Part shown: in pieces, positions 26,197 through 35,493 of the stretch
Numbering within the stretch: position 1 is the first letter of the stretch
Layout: the number at the start of each line of letters is the position of its first letter
Origin: an uncultured Mucispirillum sp.
GTDB lineage: Bacteria; Chrysiogenota; Deferribacteres; Deferribacterales; Mucispirillaceae
Length of the DNA stretch: 64,000 nt
Assembly (NCBI GenBank): GCA_944324495.1
Contig: CALUWN010000010.1
Location: 25,298-89,297 of the forward strand
Direction of reading: 5' to 3'
Program-made: the position numbers and the translations under genes
Notes under the pieces: model-generated
Databases searched by the model: none
Told to the model about the DNA's origin: nothing
What the model saw: only the letters and a program-made list of their open reading frames with translations

Positions 26197-29004
26197 TTAG
26201 TTAAGTTTGCTTTTTAAGTATTTGCCAGTGTATGATTTTTCACACTTCACACAGTCTTCCACAGTGCCTTCAAACACTATGTTTCCACCACCATCGCCAC
26301 CTTCTGGACCTAAATCTATTATATAATCAGCACATTTTATAACATCTAGATTATGCTCAATAATTACAACAGTATTGCCGCCATCTCTTAAACGCATAAA
26401 TATTTTTATTAACTTATTAATATCATCAAAATGAAGCCCTGTGGTTGGTTCATCAAAAAGATATAATGTTTTTCCTGTGGAGCGTTTCATCAACTCTTTC
26501 GCAAGTTTTACACGCTGAGCTTCCCCACCTGATAAGGTAGTTGCAGGCTGGCCAAGTTTAATATAACCTAAGCCCACATCTCTTAAGACATCCAGCTTGC
26601 TTTTAAGTTTTGGTATATTATCAAAAAATTCCGCAGCCTGATTAACTGTCATCTCCAAAACTTCTGCAATATTTTTGCCTTTATATGTAATATCTAATGT
26701 ATCTCTATTATATCTTGAGCCTTGGCAGGTATCACATTTTACATACATATCTGGCAGAAAGTGCATTTCTATTTCAATGTAGCCTTCCCCTTGGCATACT
26801 TCACATCTGCCGCCTTTTTTATTAAAAGAAAACCTGCCTGCATTATACGCTCTTTTTTTGGCTTCTGCTGTCATGGCAAAAAGTTCCCTAATATCTTTAA
26901 AAATATCCGTATATGTTACAGGGTTACTGCGGGGTGTTCTGCCTATTGGTGACTGGTCTATATCTATTACCTTATCAATATGCTCTACACCTGTAATCAT
27001 CTTATGCTCGCCTACAGTATAAGCTGAGCCGTATAACTGTTTCATAAGTTCTGGGTATAAAATATCTAATATTAATGTAGATTTACCAGAGCCACTTACT
27101 CCTGTAACGCAGGTCATAAGCCCCAATGGGATAGATACATTTATGTTTTTAAGGTTATGCTGCCTTGCACCTTTTATTGATATTACTTTATTTTTATTAA
27201 CCTTATGGCGTTCTTTTGGCACTTCAATTTTAAGCCTGCCTGAAAGATAGCCACCAGTTAATGATTTTTCTGAATGGATAAGTTCCTGTGGTGTGCCTTG
27301 AAAAACTACTTCACCACCTTTTCTGCCTGCTCCTATTCCCATATCTATAATCTGGTCGCACTGCATGATAGTATCTTCATCATGCTCAACCACAATAACG
27401 CTGTTGCCTATATCTCTTAAATTTTTCAGTGTTGCTATAAGCATATCATTATCTCTTTGGTGCAGCCCAATAGATGGTTCATCTAAAACATAAAGTACAC
27501 CTGTAAGCCCTGAGCCAATTTGGGTAGCAAGGCGAATACGCTGAGCCTCCCCACCTGATAAAGTGGAAGCTTTCCTATCCATTGTAATATAATCAATACC
27601 CACATCGTTTAAAAAGTGAAGACGTCTTAAAATTTCTTTAATAATCTTATCTGCCACCTCTTTTTTAAACCCTTCAAACCTAAGAGATGAGAAAAATTCA
27701 ATCGCCTTAGTAATATTAAACTTAGCAACTTCAGCAATATTAAGCCCATTTATTTTTACAGATAAACTTTCGCTTTTAAGCCTTGAGCCATGGCAGGTAT
27801 CACATGGCTTAAATGTCATATATTTTTTTGCTGTTTCTATTTCACTTATAATGCCAGAAGATAACATCTGCTGCAGCTCACCAATTACACCATTAAACTC
27901 TTTTTCATAAAAAACTTTTTTATCACCTTTAAATGTAAAAAGCTCTAATGGTTCTTCCACACCGTATAAAATAATATCCTTATGTTTTTGCGGAAGTTTT
28001 GACCATGCAGCATTTAAATCAATATTATACTTCGCTGAAAGTGCGTTTAATATATTATAAAAGTGGAAGTTATCATACTGCTCCCATACTTTTACAGCAC
28101 CTTCTCTTATACTTTTATTTTTATCAGGTATTATAGCACTTTCATCAAATACAGAACGTTCACCAATACCTTCGCATTCTGGGCAGGCTCCAAATGGGTT
28201 ATTAAATGAAAAAATACGCGGCTCAACTTCTGCAATACTTATGCCGCAGTCAATACAGGCAAATTTTTCACTGTATAATTTTTTCTCGCCATTACATATG
28301 ATTTCCACTAAACCTTGGGCGTGTTTTAAAGCTATTTCCACAGAATCTGTTAAACGCCTTGCTATATCATCTTTTAATATAATCCTGTCAACTGATATGG
28401 AAACATCATGCTTTATATTTTTATCAAGCTCTATTTCATCTTCAAGACGCATGCTTTCCCCATCCACATAAGCACGCACAAACCCAGCTTTTAGCATATC
28501 TTTAAAATATTTTTTAAACTCACCTTTTTTACCTCGCACAACAGGTGCTAATATTTCAACTTTAGTGCCTTGTGGATTTGAAAGTACATCATCTACTATT
28601 TTCTGTACCGTAAATGACTCTATCTGCTTATTACAGCTTGGGCAGTATACATCACCAACTCTAGCGTATAAAAGCCTCATATAATCATATATTTCTGTAA
28701 TAGTTCCAACTGTAGAACGTGGGTTTTTGCTGATTGATTTTTGCTCAATACTAATAGCAGGGGATAGATACTCTATTGTATCTACATCTGGTTTTTCCAT
28801 TAATTCTAAAAACTGCCTTGCATAAGAAGAAAGCGATTCCACATACCGTCTTTGACCTTCAGCATATAAAGTATCAAAAGCTAAAGTTGATTTACCTGAA
28901 CCACTTACGCCTGTTATTACAACTAAAGAATTTTTTGGTATATCTAAATCTATATTTTTAAGGTTATGCTGCCTTGCTCCACGTATAATTATATTATTCT
29001 TCAT
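26197..29004 (-). CDS. uvrA: Excinuclease ABC subunit A
   Basis: Damage-recognition ATPase of nucleotide excision repair; loads UvrB onto lesions. 935 residues, normal length. Two ABC ATPase modules: Walker A motifs GVSGSGKST at about 31-39 and again at about 632, and signature LSGGEAQR twice. Zinc modules are CPSC/CIDC...CPEC in the insertion region, CDTCHGSR, and CEVCQGEG with CDTCQGSR near the C-terminus. The start MKNNIIIRGARQHNLKNI matches the family. It lies 58 bases downstream of fapA, possibly in the same transcript. Confidence 0.97.
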   Translation of the reverse strand: MKNNIIIRGARQHNLKNIDLDIPKNSLVVITGVSGSGKSTLAFDTLYAEGQRRYVESLSSYARQFLELMEKPDVDTIEYLSPAISIEQKSISKNPRSTVGTITEIYDYMRLLYARVGDVYCPSCNKQIESFTVQKIVDDVLSNPQGTKVEILAPVVRGKKGEFKKYFKDMLKAGFVRAYVDGESMRLEDEIELDKNIKHDVSISVDRIILKDDIARRLTDSVEIALKHAQGLVEIICNGEKKLYSEKFACIDCGISIAEVEPRIFSFNNPFGACPECEGIGERSVFDESAIIPDKNKSIREGAVKVWEQYDNFHFYNILNALSAKYNIDLNAAWSKLPQKHKDIILYGVEEPLELFTFKGDKKVFYEKEFNGVIGELQQMLSSGIISEIETAKKYMTFKPCDTCHGSRLKSESLSVKINGLNIAEVAKFNITKAIEFFSSLRFEGFKKEVADKIIKEILRRLHFLNDVGIDYITMDRKASTLSGGEAQRIRLATQIGSGLTGVLYVLDEPSIGLHQRDNDMLIATLKNLRDIGNSVIVVEHDEDTIMQCDQIIDMGIGAGRKGGEVVFQGTPQELIHSEKSLTGGYLSGRLKIEVPKERHKVNKNKVISIKGARQHNLKNINVSIPLGLMTCVTGVSGSGKSTLILDILYPELMKQLYGSAYTVGEHKMITGVEHIDKVIDIDQSPIGRTPRSNPVTYTDIFKDIRELFAMTAEAKKRAYNAGRFSFNKKGGRCEVCQGEGYIEIEMHFLPDMYVKCDTCQGSRYNRDTLDITYKGKNIAEVLEMTVNQAAEFFDNIPKLKSKLDVLRDVGLGYIKLGQPATTLSGGEAQRVKLAKELMKRSTGKTLYLFDEPTTGLHFDDINKLIKIFMRLRDGGNTVVIIEHNLDVIKCADYIIDLGPEGGDGGGNIVFEGTVEDCVKCEKSYTGKYLKSKLN

Positions 29005-29062
29005 ATATTTTTAGCAGTAAACTGCCTTTTACTCCTTATATTAAAATTTCTTATATATTAAA

Positions 29063-30601
29063 TTAATCTAATGCGTTGGCGTTTTTAAGGCTTATCCATG
29101 CTACTTCGCCATATTTTTCATCATAGTAAAATACCATATTATCCATTGGCTCTTTTACCACTGCCCCCACATTATAAAACATTACTGTAACGCCTTCAAA
29201 AACTTTATTTTTTACTTTCATTCTAGGGTTTTTAGCTTTATTTTCTTTAATAAGCCTTGCTTCTCTTGTATCAAGCTCTTTAATTAAATCATTAAGAGAA
29301 GCTTTTACTTCCTGCATTTTTATTATTTTTGGGTGGTTTGCTATTTTTGGTCTTTTTAAATTAAACCTAGATAAAGCAGTATCAACCCGCTCAATTGTTT
29401 CTTGAATACGTGCTTTTTCTCTGCGTAATTTTTCAAGCTCAAACTCAATATAATATTTCATACCAAGTATTACATTAAATTTTGAATTACCGTTTGTACC
29501 AAGCTGTTTTACAGAAATATCTTGAAATGCACGGATAAGACCACCTGCAATAATACCATCACCATTCATAGCATCTATTTTTACACCTGCAAAAAGCTCG
29601 CAGTTAAAAGCATATTTCCGTATTTCTATACTTTCTTTTGCATATACTTTTGCCTTTTCTGCATAACCTATAATAGCAGAGCCGCCAGCCCTAATAAGCC
29701 CAGAACCAGAACACTTTATACCAGTTCTTAAAATAACATTGCCCTTTGCAATTATTTCGCAATCCTGACATATGCCGTCAACAAGTATATGCTTTTCAGC
29801 TTCTATGGTAAACCCAGAAAGTACATCGCCTTTTATATGAACTGAGCCATTAAAACGAATGTTTCCTGTAGAATAGTCCACATTACCTTTTACCATATAT
29901 ACAGGGTAAACCCCAAGGCGTTTGTTACCAAAATCAACATAACCATCTGTTGTAGCTGTAAAAATAGTACCTGCCTCATTAACTGTAGCACCATCACCGG
30001 GAAGTATTACAATATCTTTAGCTGGTATTGGTGTTACTTCTTCACCTTTAATATTTCTACCGCGGCTGCCTTGGATTGCTGGTTTTTTTGTGATTAATAC
30101 ATCACCTTTTTCAACCATTACTATATTATCAAGGTTTTTAAAGTCTACCTTACCGTCTTTGATTTTTGGTTTTTTATCTGCCGTTCCAAAATGAAGTGTT
30201 ATCTCTGCATCTTTCCCCATAGTAGGACGTATGCCTTCTGCAACAACTTCATTTTCAATAACTTCGCCATCTGCAAACCTGTGAAAAAGACCGTTTATCT
30301 GTTCTTTATCAATATTTTCAATTTCTTCGTTATGCAAATATTCCATTACTTCTTCTAAAGTATGCATTTTCCCTTCATTTAGTGCTGGGTACATAAATAA
30401 AAACCCAGTAAATGCACCCTCATCGGTAGTTATAAATACTTTAGAATCCTGTATTTTTTCCACACAGTGAAATATTATTGTAGCACGCTCTTCACTACCG
30501 CCTTCTATTTCATATTCATTAGGGCGAAGATTATATATTTTATTACAAATATCTCTTGCATGCTCTTGAGGCTTTGATGCCTTTACTACTATCTTATCCA
30601 T
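29063..30601 (-). CDS. FapA/DUF342 family protein
   Basis: 512 residues of the flagellar-assembly-protein-A (DUF342) family. Central region (about 150-380) consists of beta-helix-like repeats such as GNVDYSTGNIRFNGSVHIKGDV, IEAEKHILVDG, IIAKGNVILRTGI and AGGSAIIGYAEKAKVYAKESIEI, followed by a coiled coil (about 393-450). In other bacteria members affect polar positioning of the flagellar or chemotaxis machinery; the biochemical role is not firmly known. Its ATG overlaps the end of the upstream histidine-kinase gene by 8 bases, suggesting a functional link with that kinase. Confidence 0.85.
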   Translation of the reverse strand: MDKIVVKASKPQEHARDICNKIYNLRPNEYEIEGGSEERATIIFHCVEKIQDSKVFITTDEGAFTGFLFMYPALNEGKMHTLEEVMEYLHNEEIENIDKEQINGLFHRFADGEVIENEVVAEGIRPTMGKDAEITLHFGTADKKPKIKDGKVDFKNLDNIVMVEKGDVLITKKPAIQGSRGRNIKGEEVTPIPAKDIVILPGDGATVNEAGTIFTATTDGYVDFGNKRLGVYPVYMVKGNVDYSTGNIRFNGSVHIKGDVLSGFTIEAEKHILVDGICQDCEIIAKGNVILRTGIKCSGSGLIRAGGSAIIGYAEKAKVYAKESIEIRKYAFNCELFAGVKIDAMNGDGIIAGGLIRAFQDISVKQLGTNGNSKFNVILGMKYYIEFELEKLRREKARIQETIERVDTALSRFNLKRPKIANHPKIIKMQEVKASLNDLIKELDTREARLIKENKAKNPRMKVKNKVFEGVTVMFYNVGAVVKEPMDNMVFYYDEKYGEVAWISLKNANALD

Positions 30602-31721
30602 CTTTTGGTATCCTAATTAAAAAACAGGTATATGAGCCCAGTTTGGAACGTACTCTAATTGTACCAGAATGAGCCTTTATTATATCCTGTACTACTGCAA
30701 GCCCTAACCCTGTACCCTTTATTTTGCCTGATGTGAAAAATGGTTGGAATAATTTTGAAATATTTTCTTTTGAAATACCTTTACCAGTATCTGCCACAAG
30801 AAAACTTATATCTTTTCCTGTTCTTTTAATGGAAAGGATAATTCTGCCATTATCACTAACTGCATCAGCAGAGTTATTAAGCAGGTTAAAAAATACTCTA
30901 AAGAGCCTGTTTTTATCTGCCACTATTTCATCATCACTTTTAATTCTAAATTCTATCTGAATATTTGGGCTTTTTGCAAAGGCTTCGCTGTAAAGTTTTA
31001 ATTCATTTACAAGTTCATTTATAGAAAATTTTGTTTTATGAAGCACAAGCTTATCTTTTGATAAATCAAGCATATCCGTAGCTAAAATACCAATACGCTT
31101 CATTTCACTTTTAACAGCTTTTATATATTCATAAATATTGGAGTTTTTATCAATTTCTTCTTCCATAAGCCCAAGATAAACATCTGCAATAGATAATAGG
31201 TTTGAAATATCATGGGCAACTGATGATTTTAAAAGCCCTATTGCCTGTAAATTTTCATTGGCACGCATTTTTGTATAAATATTGTGGCGTTCAATAGCTA
31301 ATGCACACTGGGAAGCAATGTATCTTGCAATAGAAACTTCATCTTCATTAAAGTAATCTTCATCTTTATCAGTTAAATTAAAAACGCCTAATATTTTACT
31401 GCCAGCCTTTAAAGGAAGAGCTAAAAATGACTTACTCCCCCTGCCAGATGATGAGCTTTTATTAACAATATATTCTGTACCTGTGCCTGCCACATCACCT
31501 ACAATACCTTGTTTTACAGATAGTGAGTTATGGTTTTGGGCAGCACCTGTGTAGCAGTTAATTGTGAGTGTATCCCAGTCAATAAGCATAATGGAAGCGT
31601 TGCGAACTTTTAAATAATCGCCAGTGATTTTAACAATATCTGGTAGTAAGGTATCAAGCTCCATATTTGAGTTGATTTCTGCCGAAATCTTAATGAGAGC
31701 ATTTAATAATTGTCCCTTCAA
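30594..31721 (-). CDS. Soluble GAF-domain sensor histidine kinase
   Basis: 375 residues without membrane segments. GAF domain at about 20-155. HisKA-like dimerisation helix with phospho-acceptor His in VAHDISNLLSIAD (about 172). HATPase_c domain contains the N-box LLNNSADAV, G1 DTGKGIS and G2 GTGLGLAVV. The start is a TTG at 31721 with GGAAG 8 bases upstream, the only start of suitable spacing. No response regulator lies nearby, so it is an orphan kinase. It sits 26 bases after mqnC and overlaps fapA, so the three are probably co-transcribed. GAF ligand unknown. Confidence 0.88.
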   Translation of the reverse strand: MKGQLLNALIKISAEINSNMELDTLLPDIVKITGDYLKVRNASIMLIDWDTLTINCYTGAAQNHNSLSVKQGIVGDVAGTGTEYIVNKSSSSGRGSKSFLALPLKAGSKILGVFNLTDKDEDYFNEDEVSIARYIASQCALAIERHNIYTKMRANENLQAIGLLKSSVAHDISNLLSIADVYLGLMEEEIDKNSNIYEYIKAVKSEMKRIGILATDMLDLSKDKLVLHKTKFSINELVNELKLYSEAFAKSPNIQIEFRIKSDDEIVADKNRLFRVFFNLLNNSADAVSDNGRIILSIKRTGKDISFLVADTGKGISKENISKLFQPFFTSGKIKGTGLGLAVVQDIIKAHSGTIRVRSKLGSYTCFLIRIPKDG

Positions 31722-31747
31722 TGTAACACTTCCATTATAGTTATTGG

Positions 31748-32779
31748 TTATTCACCAATTATATCATACTGCATATTTCTAATTTTAGGAATAAACCCTG
31801 CTGATTTTATTATATGCTTAATTTCTTCAGTTTTCAAACGAAAATTTGCACCAGCTGCACGAACTACATTTTCTTCTATCATAACTGAGCCAAAATCGTT
31901 ACCACCATAGTATAACCCAATTTGAGCAACTTTTGCACCTTGAGTCACCCATGATACTTGAATATTAGGCACATTATCAAGATAAATTCTTGCAAGTGCA
32001 AGTACTCTTAAGTACTCTATGGCAGTAACGGCTTCATCATTTAATTCACTATTGCCCGGCTGAAATGGCCATGGAATAAATGCAGTAAAACCACCTGTTT
32101 TATCTTGTAATGAACGAATTTTATCAAAATGGCTTACTATTATTTCTGCACTGTCATTTTTTCTAAACATCATAGTTGCTGTAGTTTTTAAACCCTGTTT
32201 ATGAGCTTCTTCCATAACTGAAAGCCATGATGCTGAATTGATTTTATTTGGGCTTACTGCTTTTCTTGCTTCATCATCTAATATCTCTGCCCCACCACCC
32301 GGGATAGAATCAAGCCCAGCTTCAACAAGCCTTTTAATAGTTTCAGCAACAGTTAATCCACTTTTCTTTGCTATATGGTGGATTTCTGGTGGTGAAAAAG
32401 CATGAAGCCATACTGGAAATGTCTTCATAAATTTAAGCATATCTTCATAAAAATCAATTTTAAATTCTGGATGAAGCCCGCCTTGAAGCAGAATCTGTGA
32501 GCCACCTAAATCAAGAGTTTCTTTTATTTTTGAAGCTAATTCTTCTTTAGATATAACATATCCACCATCTTCACCTTCATTTTTATAAAAGGCACAAAAC
32601 TTACATTTGCAAGTGCATATATTTGTATAGTTTATGTTTCTATCAATAACGAATGATACAATATTATCAGGATGCAGTTTTTTACGTACTTTATCAGCCA
32701 TAGCACCAAGCTCTAAAATGTCTGCCTCTTTATACATTCTAACTGCTTCATCATATGATATTCTTTTTATTTCTTCCAT
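31748..32779 (-). CDS. mqnC: Cyclic dehypoxanthine futalosine synthase
   Basis: Radical SAM enzyme of the futalosine pathway to menaquinone; cyclises dehypoxanthine futalosine. 343 residues. The radical-SAM cysteines are in CTCKCKFCAFY (CxxxCxxC) at about 53-63, preceded by the family block NINYTN. LLQGGLHPEF, SPPEIHH and GGGAEIL are further MqnC/CofH-superfamily motifs. The N-terminus SYDEAVRMYKEADILELG favours MqnC over MqnE. The rest of the pathway (MqnA, B, D, E) is not in the window. Menaquinone is the expected electron acceptor for the hydrogenase encoded at 8-13 kb. Confidence 0.92.
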   Translation of the reverse strand: MEEIKRISYDEAVRMYKEADILELGAMADKVRKKLHPDNIVSFVIDRNINYTNICTCKCKFCAFYKNEGEDGGYVISKEELASKIKETLDLGGSQILLQGGLHPEFKIDFYEDMLKFMKTFPVWLHAFSPPEIHHIAKKSGLTVAETIKRLVEAGLDSIPGGGAEILDDEARKAVSPNKINSASWLSVMEEAHKQGLKTTATMMFRKNDSAEIIVSHFDKIRSLQDKTGGFTAFIPWPFQPGNSELNDEAVTAIEYLRVLALARIYLDNVPNIQVSWVTQGAKVAQIGLYYGGNDFGSVMIEENVVRAAGANFRLKTEEIKHIIKSAGFIPKIRNMQYDIIGE

Positions 32780-32892
32780 GTACTTTCCTTTGTAACTTTT
32801 GTCTTTTATATACCATATACTATATTTTTTTCTATATGAAAAGTATTTTTATGGATTATGAAGTTTTTTGTATATATTTATCCTATTCTATC

Positions 32893-32921
32893 TTGACTTA
32901 TATAATAAAATGAAATATTCT
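32893..32921 (+). promoter_or_regulatory. Probable promoter of the 4-helix chemoreceptor gene
   Basis: TTGACT (32893-32898), 17-base spacer, TATTCT (32916-32921); predicted start near 32928, about 40 bases before the ATG. Confidence 0.45.
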
Positions 32922-32968
32922 AAAACACTTATGTAATTTAGTGTATGCATATTTTTTGGAGTTGTGCA

Positions 32969-34621
32969 ATGAATAAAGAAAAACGTCAAATAAGCATTTT
33001 TACCATTATAGGTGCAGGATATGGTATGCTTGTTGTTATGATTTTAGGTATTTCTATTTTATCTATTAATAGAATTACTTTTATTGAGAAAAATCTGCAG
33101 GAAATTAATGAAGTTAATTCACCAAAACAAAGGGTTGCTATTAACTATCGTGGCTCAGTACACAACAGGTCTATTTCTATTCGCGATGTTGTTTTTGCTA
33201 GTAATGAAAAAGATTTGAAAACATATCTTGATGAAATTAAATATGAAGAAGACTTTTATATAGCAGCAAAAAATAAAATGCAGTCTGACTTTATTGATAA
33301 CAATATGCTGACTCCTGAAGAGCAGGAAATTTTAGCAAAAATCAATGCAACAGAAGATGAAACAATGCCTCTTATAAAGAAGATTATAGAATATAAACAA
33401 GCTGGTAATACTGAAGCTATGATAAATACATTAAATGAGGTTCGTCCTAAATTTGTATACTGGCTTAAAGTAATTAATGAATTTATTGATTTAGAAGAAA
33501 ATAAAAATCAGGCTATTACTCCAGTTGTTACAAAAGGTACTGCTAACTTTAAATTTATGATGATTATAAACTCTATTATAGCTCTTTTATTAGGTTCATC
33601 TATTGCAATATTTATTATCAGATATCTTTTAAAACTTTTAGGTGGCGACCCACAAGATGCTTCTAAAAGCTTTAATGCTATCTCTCAAGGTGACTTAACT
33701 AAAGAAGTTAAAACTAATACTAAAAATACAGACAGCCTTTTATACCACATTGTATTCATGCAGGGGCATTTAAGAAACGTTATAAAAAATATTCAGCGTT
33801 CAGCTGAAGAACTTGGCTTAAGTACTAATGTTGTGGCAGAATCTTCTTCTCAGGCACAAAAAGCTGCTGAAGACCAGCACGCTGCATCTATGCGAAGTGT
33901 TGAACAAATACAAAATATGGCAGCAGGTACTGCTAAAATTGCTGAGATTGCTAAACAAACAGAACAAAACTCAGAAAAAACACTGGAGCTTTCTAAAAAA
34001 GGTAATGAAGCCATGAATAACACAACTGAAGCTATTAATAAAGTTAGTGCTACAGTGCTTGAAACTGCTGAAAAAATTAGAAATCTTAAAGATAAATCTA
34101 GTGAAATTAGCGGTAGTGCAGGGCTTATTGCTGAAGTTGCAGACCAAACTAACCTGCTTGCATTAAATGCTGCTATTGAGGCAGCCAGAGCAGGGGAACA
34201 TGGTAGAGGGTTTGCAGTTGTTGCTGATGAGGTTAGAAAACTTGCAGAACGTACAGGGCAAACTACAGCTCAGATTACTAATATGATTTCAGATATTCAA
34301 AAAGAAATTGAAGTAACAGTTGCTGCTATGGAACAAACCCTTCCACAAGTTGAAAAAGGTTTAGAACTTGCAGGCATTACCAGTGAATTATTAAATGAAA
34401 TTCAGGCTAAAGCTAATGACTCACTTGCTATGGCTCAAAATGTTAGTGAATCTTCAACCCAACAGGAAGTAGGTATTCAAACAGTGCAGTCATATTTATC
34501 TGAAATGGCAGATATGTCATCTAATACTCAAATGATGATGCAGGAAAACGTTAAGGAAGTTGAAAAACTTGAAACTATTTCTGCTCAGCTTAAAGATGAT
34601 GCATCTTTCTTTAAATTATAA
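32969..34621 (+). CDS. Methyl-accepting chemotaxis protein with 4-helix-bundle sensor
   Basis: 550 residues from the ATG at 32969, which has GGAG nine bases upstream; the longer frame from 32945 is rejected. First membrane helix about 10-32, a helical periplasmic domain of about 155 residues typical of 4HB_MCP sensors, second helix about 195-218, a short HAMP-like segment containing LLGGDPQDA, and the signalling domain with [20 protein letters not shown] at about 392-411. The sensor class and the AGEH variant set it apart from the other three chemoreceptors here. It ends in KDDASFFKL with no tether motif. Confidence 0.93.
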   Translation: MNKEKRQISIFTIIGAGYGMLVVMILGISILSINRITFIEKNLQEINEVNSPKQRVAINYRGSVHNRSISIRDVVFASNEKDLKTYLDEIKYEEDFYIAAKNKMQSDFIDNNMLTPEEQEILAKINATEDETMPLIKKIIEYKQAGNTEAMINTLNEVRPKFVYWLKVINEFIDLEENKNQAITPVVTKGTANFKFMMIINSIIALLLGSSIAIFIIRYLLKLLGGDPQDASKSFNAISQGDLTKEVKTNTKNTDSLLYHIVFMQGHLRNVIKNIQRSAEELGLSTNVVAESSSQAQKAAEDQHAASMRSVEQIQNMAAGTAKIAEIAKQTEQNSEKTLELSKKGNEAMNNTTEAINKVSATVLETAEKIRNLKDKSSEISGSAGLIAEVADQTNLLALNAAIEAARAGEHGRGFAVVADEVRKLAERTGQTTAQITNMISDIQKEIEVTVAAMEQTLPQVEKGLELAGITSELLNEIQAKANDSLAMAQNVSESSTQQEVGIQTVQSYLSEMADMSSNTQMMMQENVKEVEKLETISAQLKDDASFFKL

Positions 34622-34641
34622 TCTATAATAATATTATACAT

Positions 34642-34672
34642 AGGGCAGTGCATATGCACTGCCCTTTTTTTT
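34642..34672 (+). terminator. Strong intrinsic terminator after the chemoreceptor
   Basis: 24-base perfect palindrome (34642-34665, arms AGGGCAGTGCAT/ATGCACTGCCCT) followed by T8. Confidence 0.92.
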
Positions 34673-34789
34673 CTATACTTCTACAAATTTTATTTATCTA
34701 TTTAAATACACAACTTATAATACATTAGTACTTTAAAATTATTTCCTTCATTAATGAAATATAGCTTGATTTACATATTAACTGCTTAT

Positions 34790-34822
34790 ATGGTTTAGTA
34801 CAAGTTTTTTGGGTAAGTTCAG
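34790..34822 (+). repeat. Isolated IS3-type right end (copy B)
   Basis: Matches the right end of the broken element at 6179-6211 over about 32 bases with a few differences (TGGTTTAGTACAA, GGGTAAGTTCAG). No transposase sequence lies beside it, so it is a solo remnant. Confidence 0.7.
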
Positions 34823-35338
34823 TAAAAGAAAACTATTCACATACTCATAAGCCATTATAAGCGAATGCGAAAGTTAGTAAAATATTAATAGTTTTTATCC
34901 ATATTTAGGAGCTAAAGTTATATTATCACTGAGCGACTTATTTCATACGCAGTGTTTTTTGCGTAATGGTTATGGAATTTTTGTTTGAGTATTACTAATG
35001 TTTTTTATTAGTAATGCGAGTTCAAATTTCATATGGAGAAAAAAACACGGAGTGGTTATGGAATTTGGAGACGAAGGGATAATATAACATTTCTACACGT
35101 TTTTGAGATTTTCGGCGTAAAGATATGGAAAGGTAAAAATATGGCAGTAAGATATTAATAGATTATACTTAATTTAAATATATCTGAAACTGTTATATTT
35201 TTTAAGTTTACAATTTCATTTTCTTACGCTCAATATTACACAGTAGTAATATCAATAATCTATTAATAATATTACAACCCTATACAATTAAAAAGGTTAA
35301 AAGAAACTGCTTCGCCTACTATCGTAGGCTCAGAATGA
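34823..35338. repeat. About 0.5-kb insertion of inverted-repeat DNA between the two halves of repeat B
   Basis: No gene. This segment interrupts sequence that is contiguous in copy A; the interrupted point carries CAG on both sides (34820-34822 and 35339-35341). Inside: an imperfect inverted repeat with ends GTTATATTATC (34918-34928) and GATAATATAAC (35080-35090), an inner hairpin ATTACTAAT/ATTAGTAAT around 34990-35016, and a 14-base direct repeat TGGTTATGGAATTT (34967 and 35053). Both ends begin with a TAAAAGAAA-like sequence (34823 and about 35298). Confidence 0.6.
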
Positions 35339-35420
35339 CAGTTATTACAATTATTTCTATTTTTACATATATTATCAAGTAGTTATAGCATTTTTTAATA
35401 AAAAATGGGGGTGCCACCAG
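35339..35420 (+). repeat. Dispersed repeat, copy B
   Basis: About 75 bases nearly identical to the complement of 6107-6181 (one short mismatch), ending GGGGGTGCCACCAG. A third, diverged copy is at 63927-64000. Confidence 0.85.
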
Positions 35421-35433
35421 TCATCTCTTACTA

Positions 35434-35462
35434 TTGACATTATCTATTTATTTGTTTATATT
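35434..35462 (+). promoter_or_regulatory. Consensus promoter of the sulfatase-superfamily gene
   Basis: TTGACA (35434-35439), 17 bases, TATATT (35457-35462); predicted start near 35469, 25 bases before the chosen ATG. The TTG that begins the longest open frame is this -35 box, so it cannot be the start codon. Confidence 0.7.
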
Positions 35463-35493
35463 CAAATCTCTTAAAAAATACTGGGTGTTTATA

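Noticed and set aside
35434..35493. Upstream TTG start extending the sulfatase-superfamily protein by 20 residues
   Set aside because: That TTG is part of the -35 box of a consensus promoter whose start site lies downstream of it; the ATG at 35494 fits.
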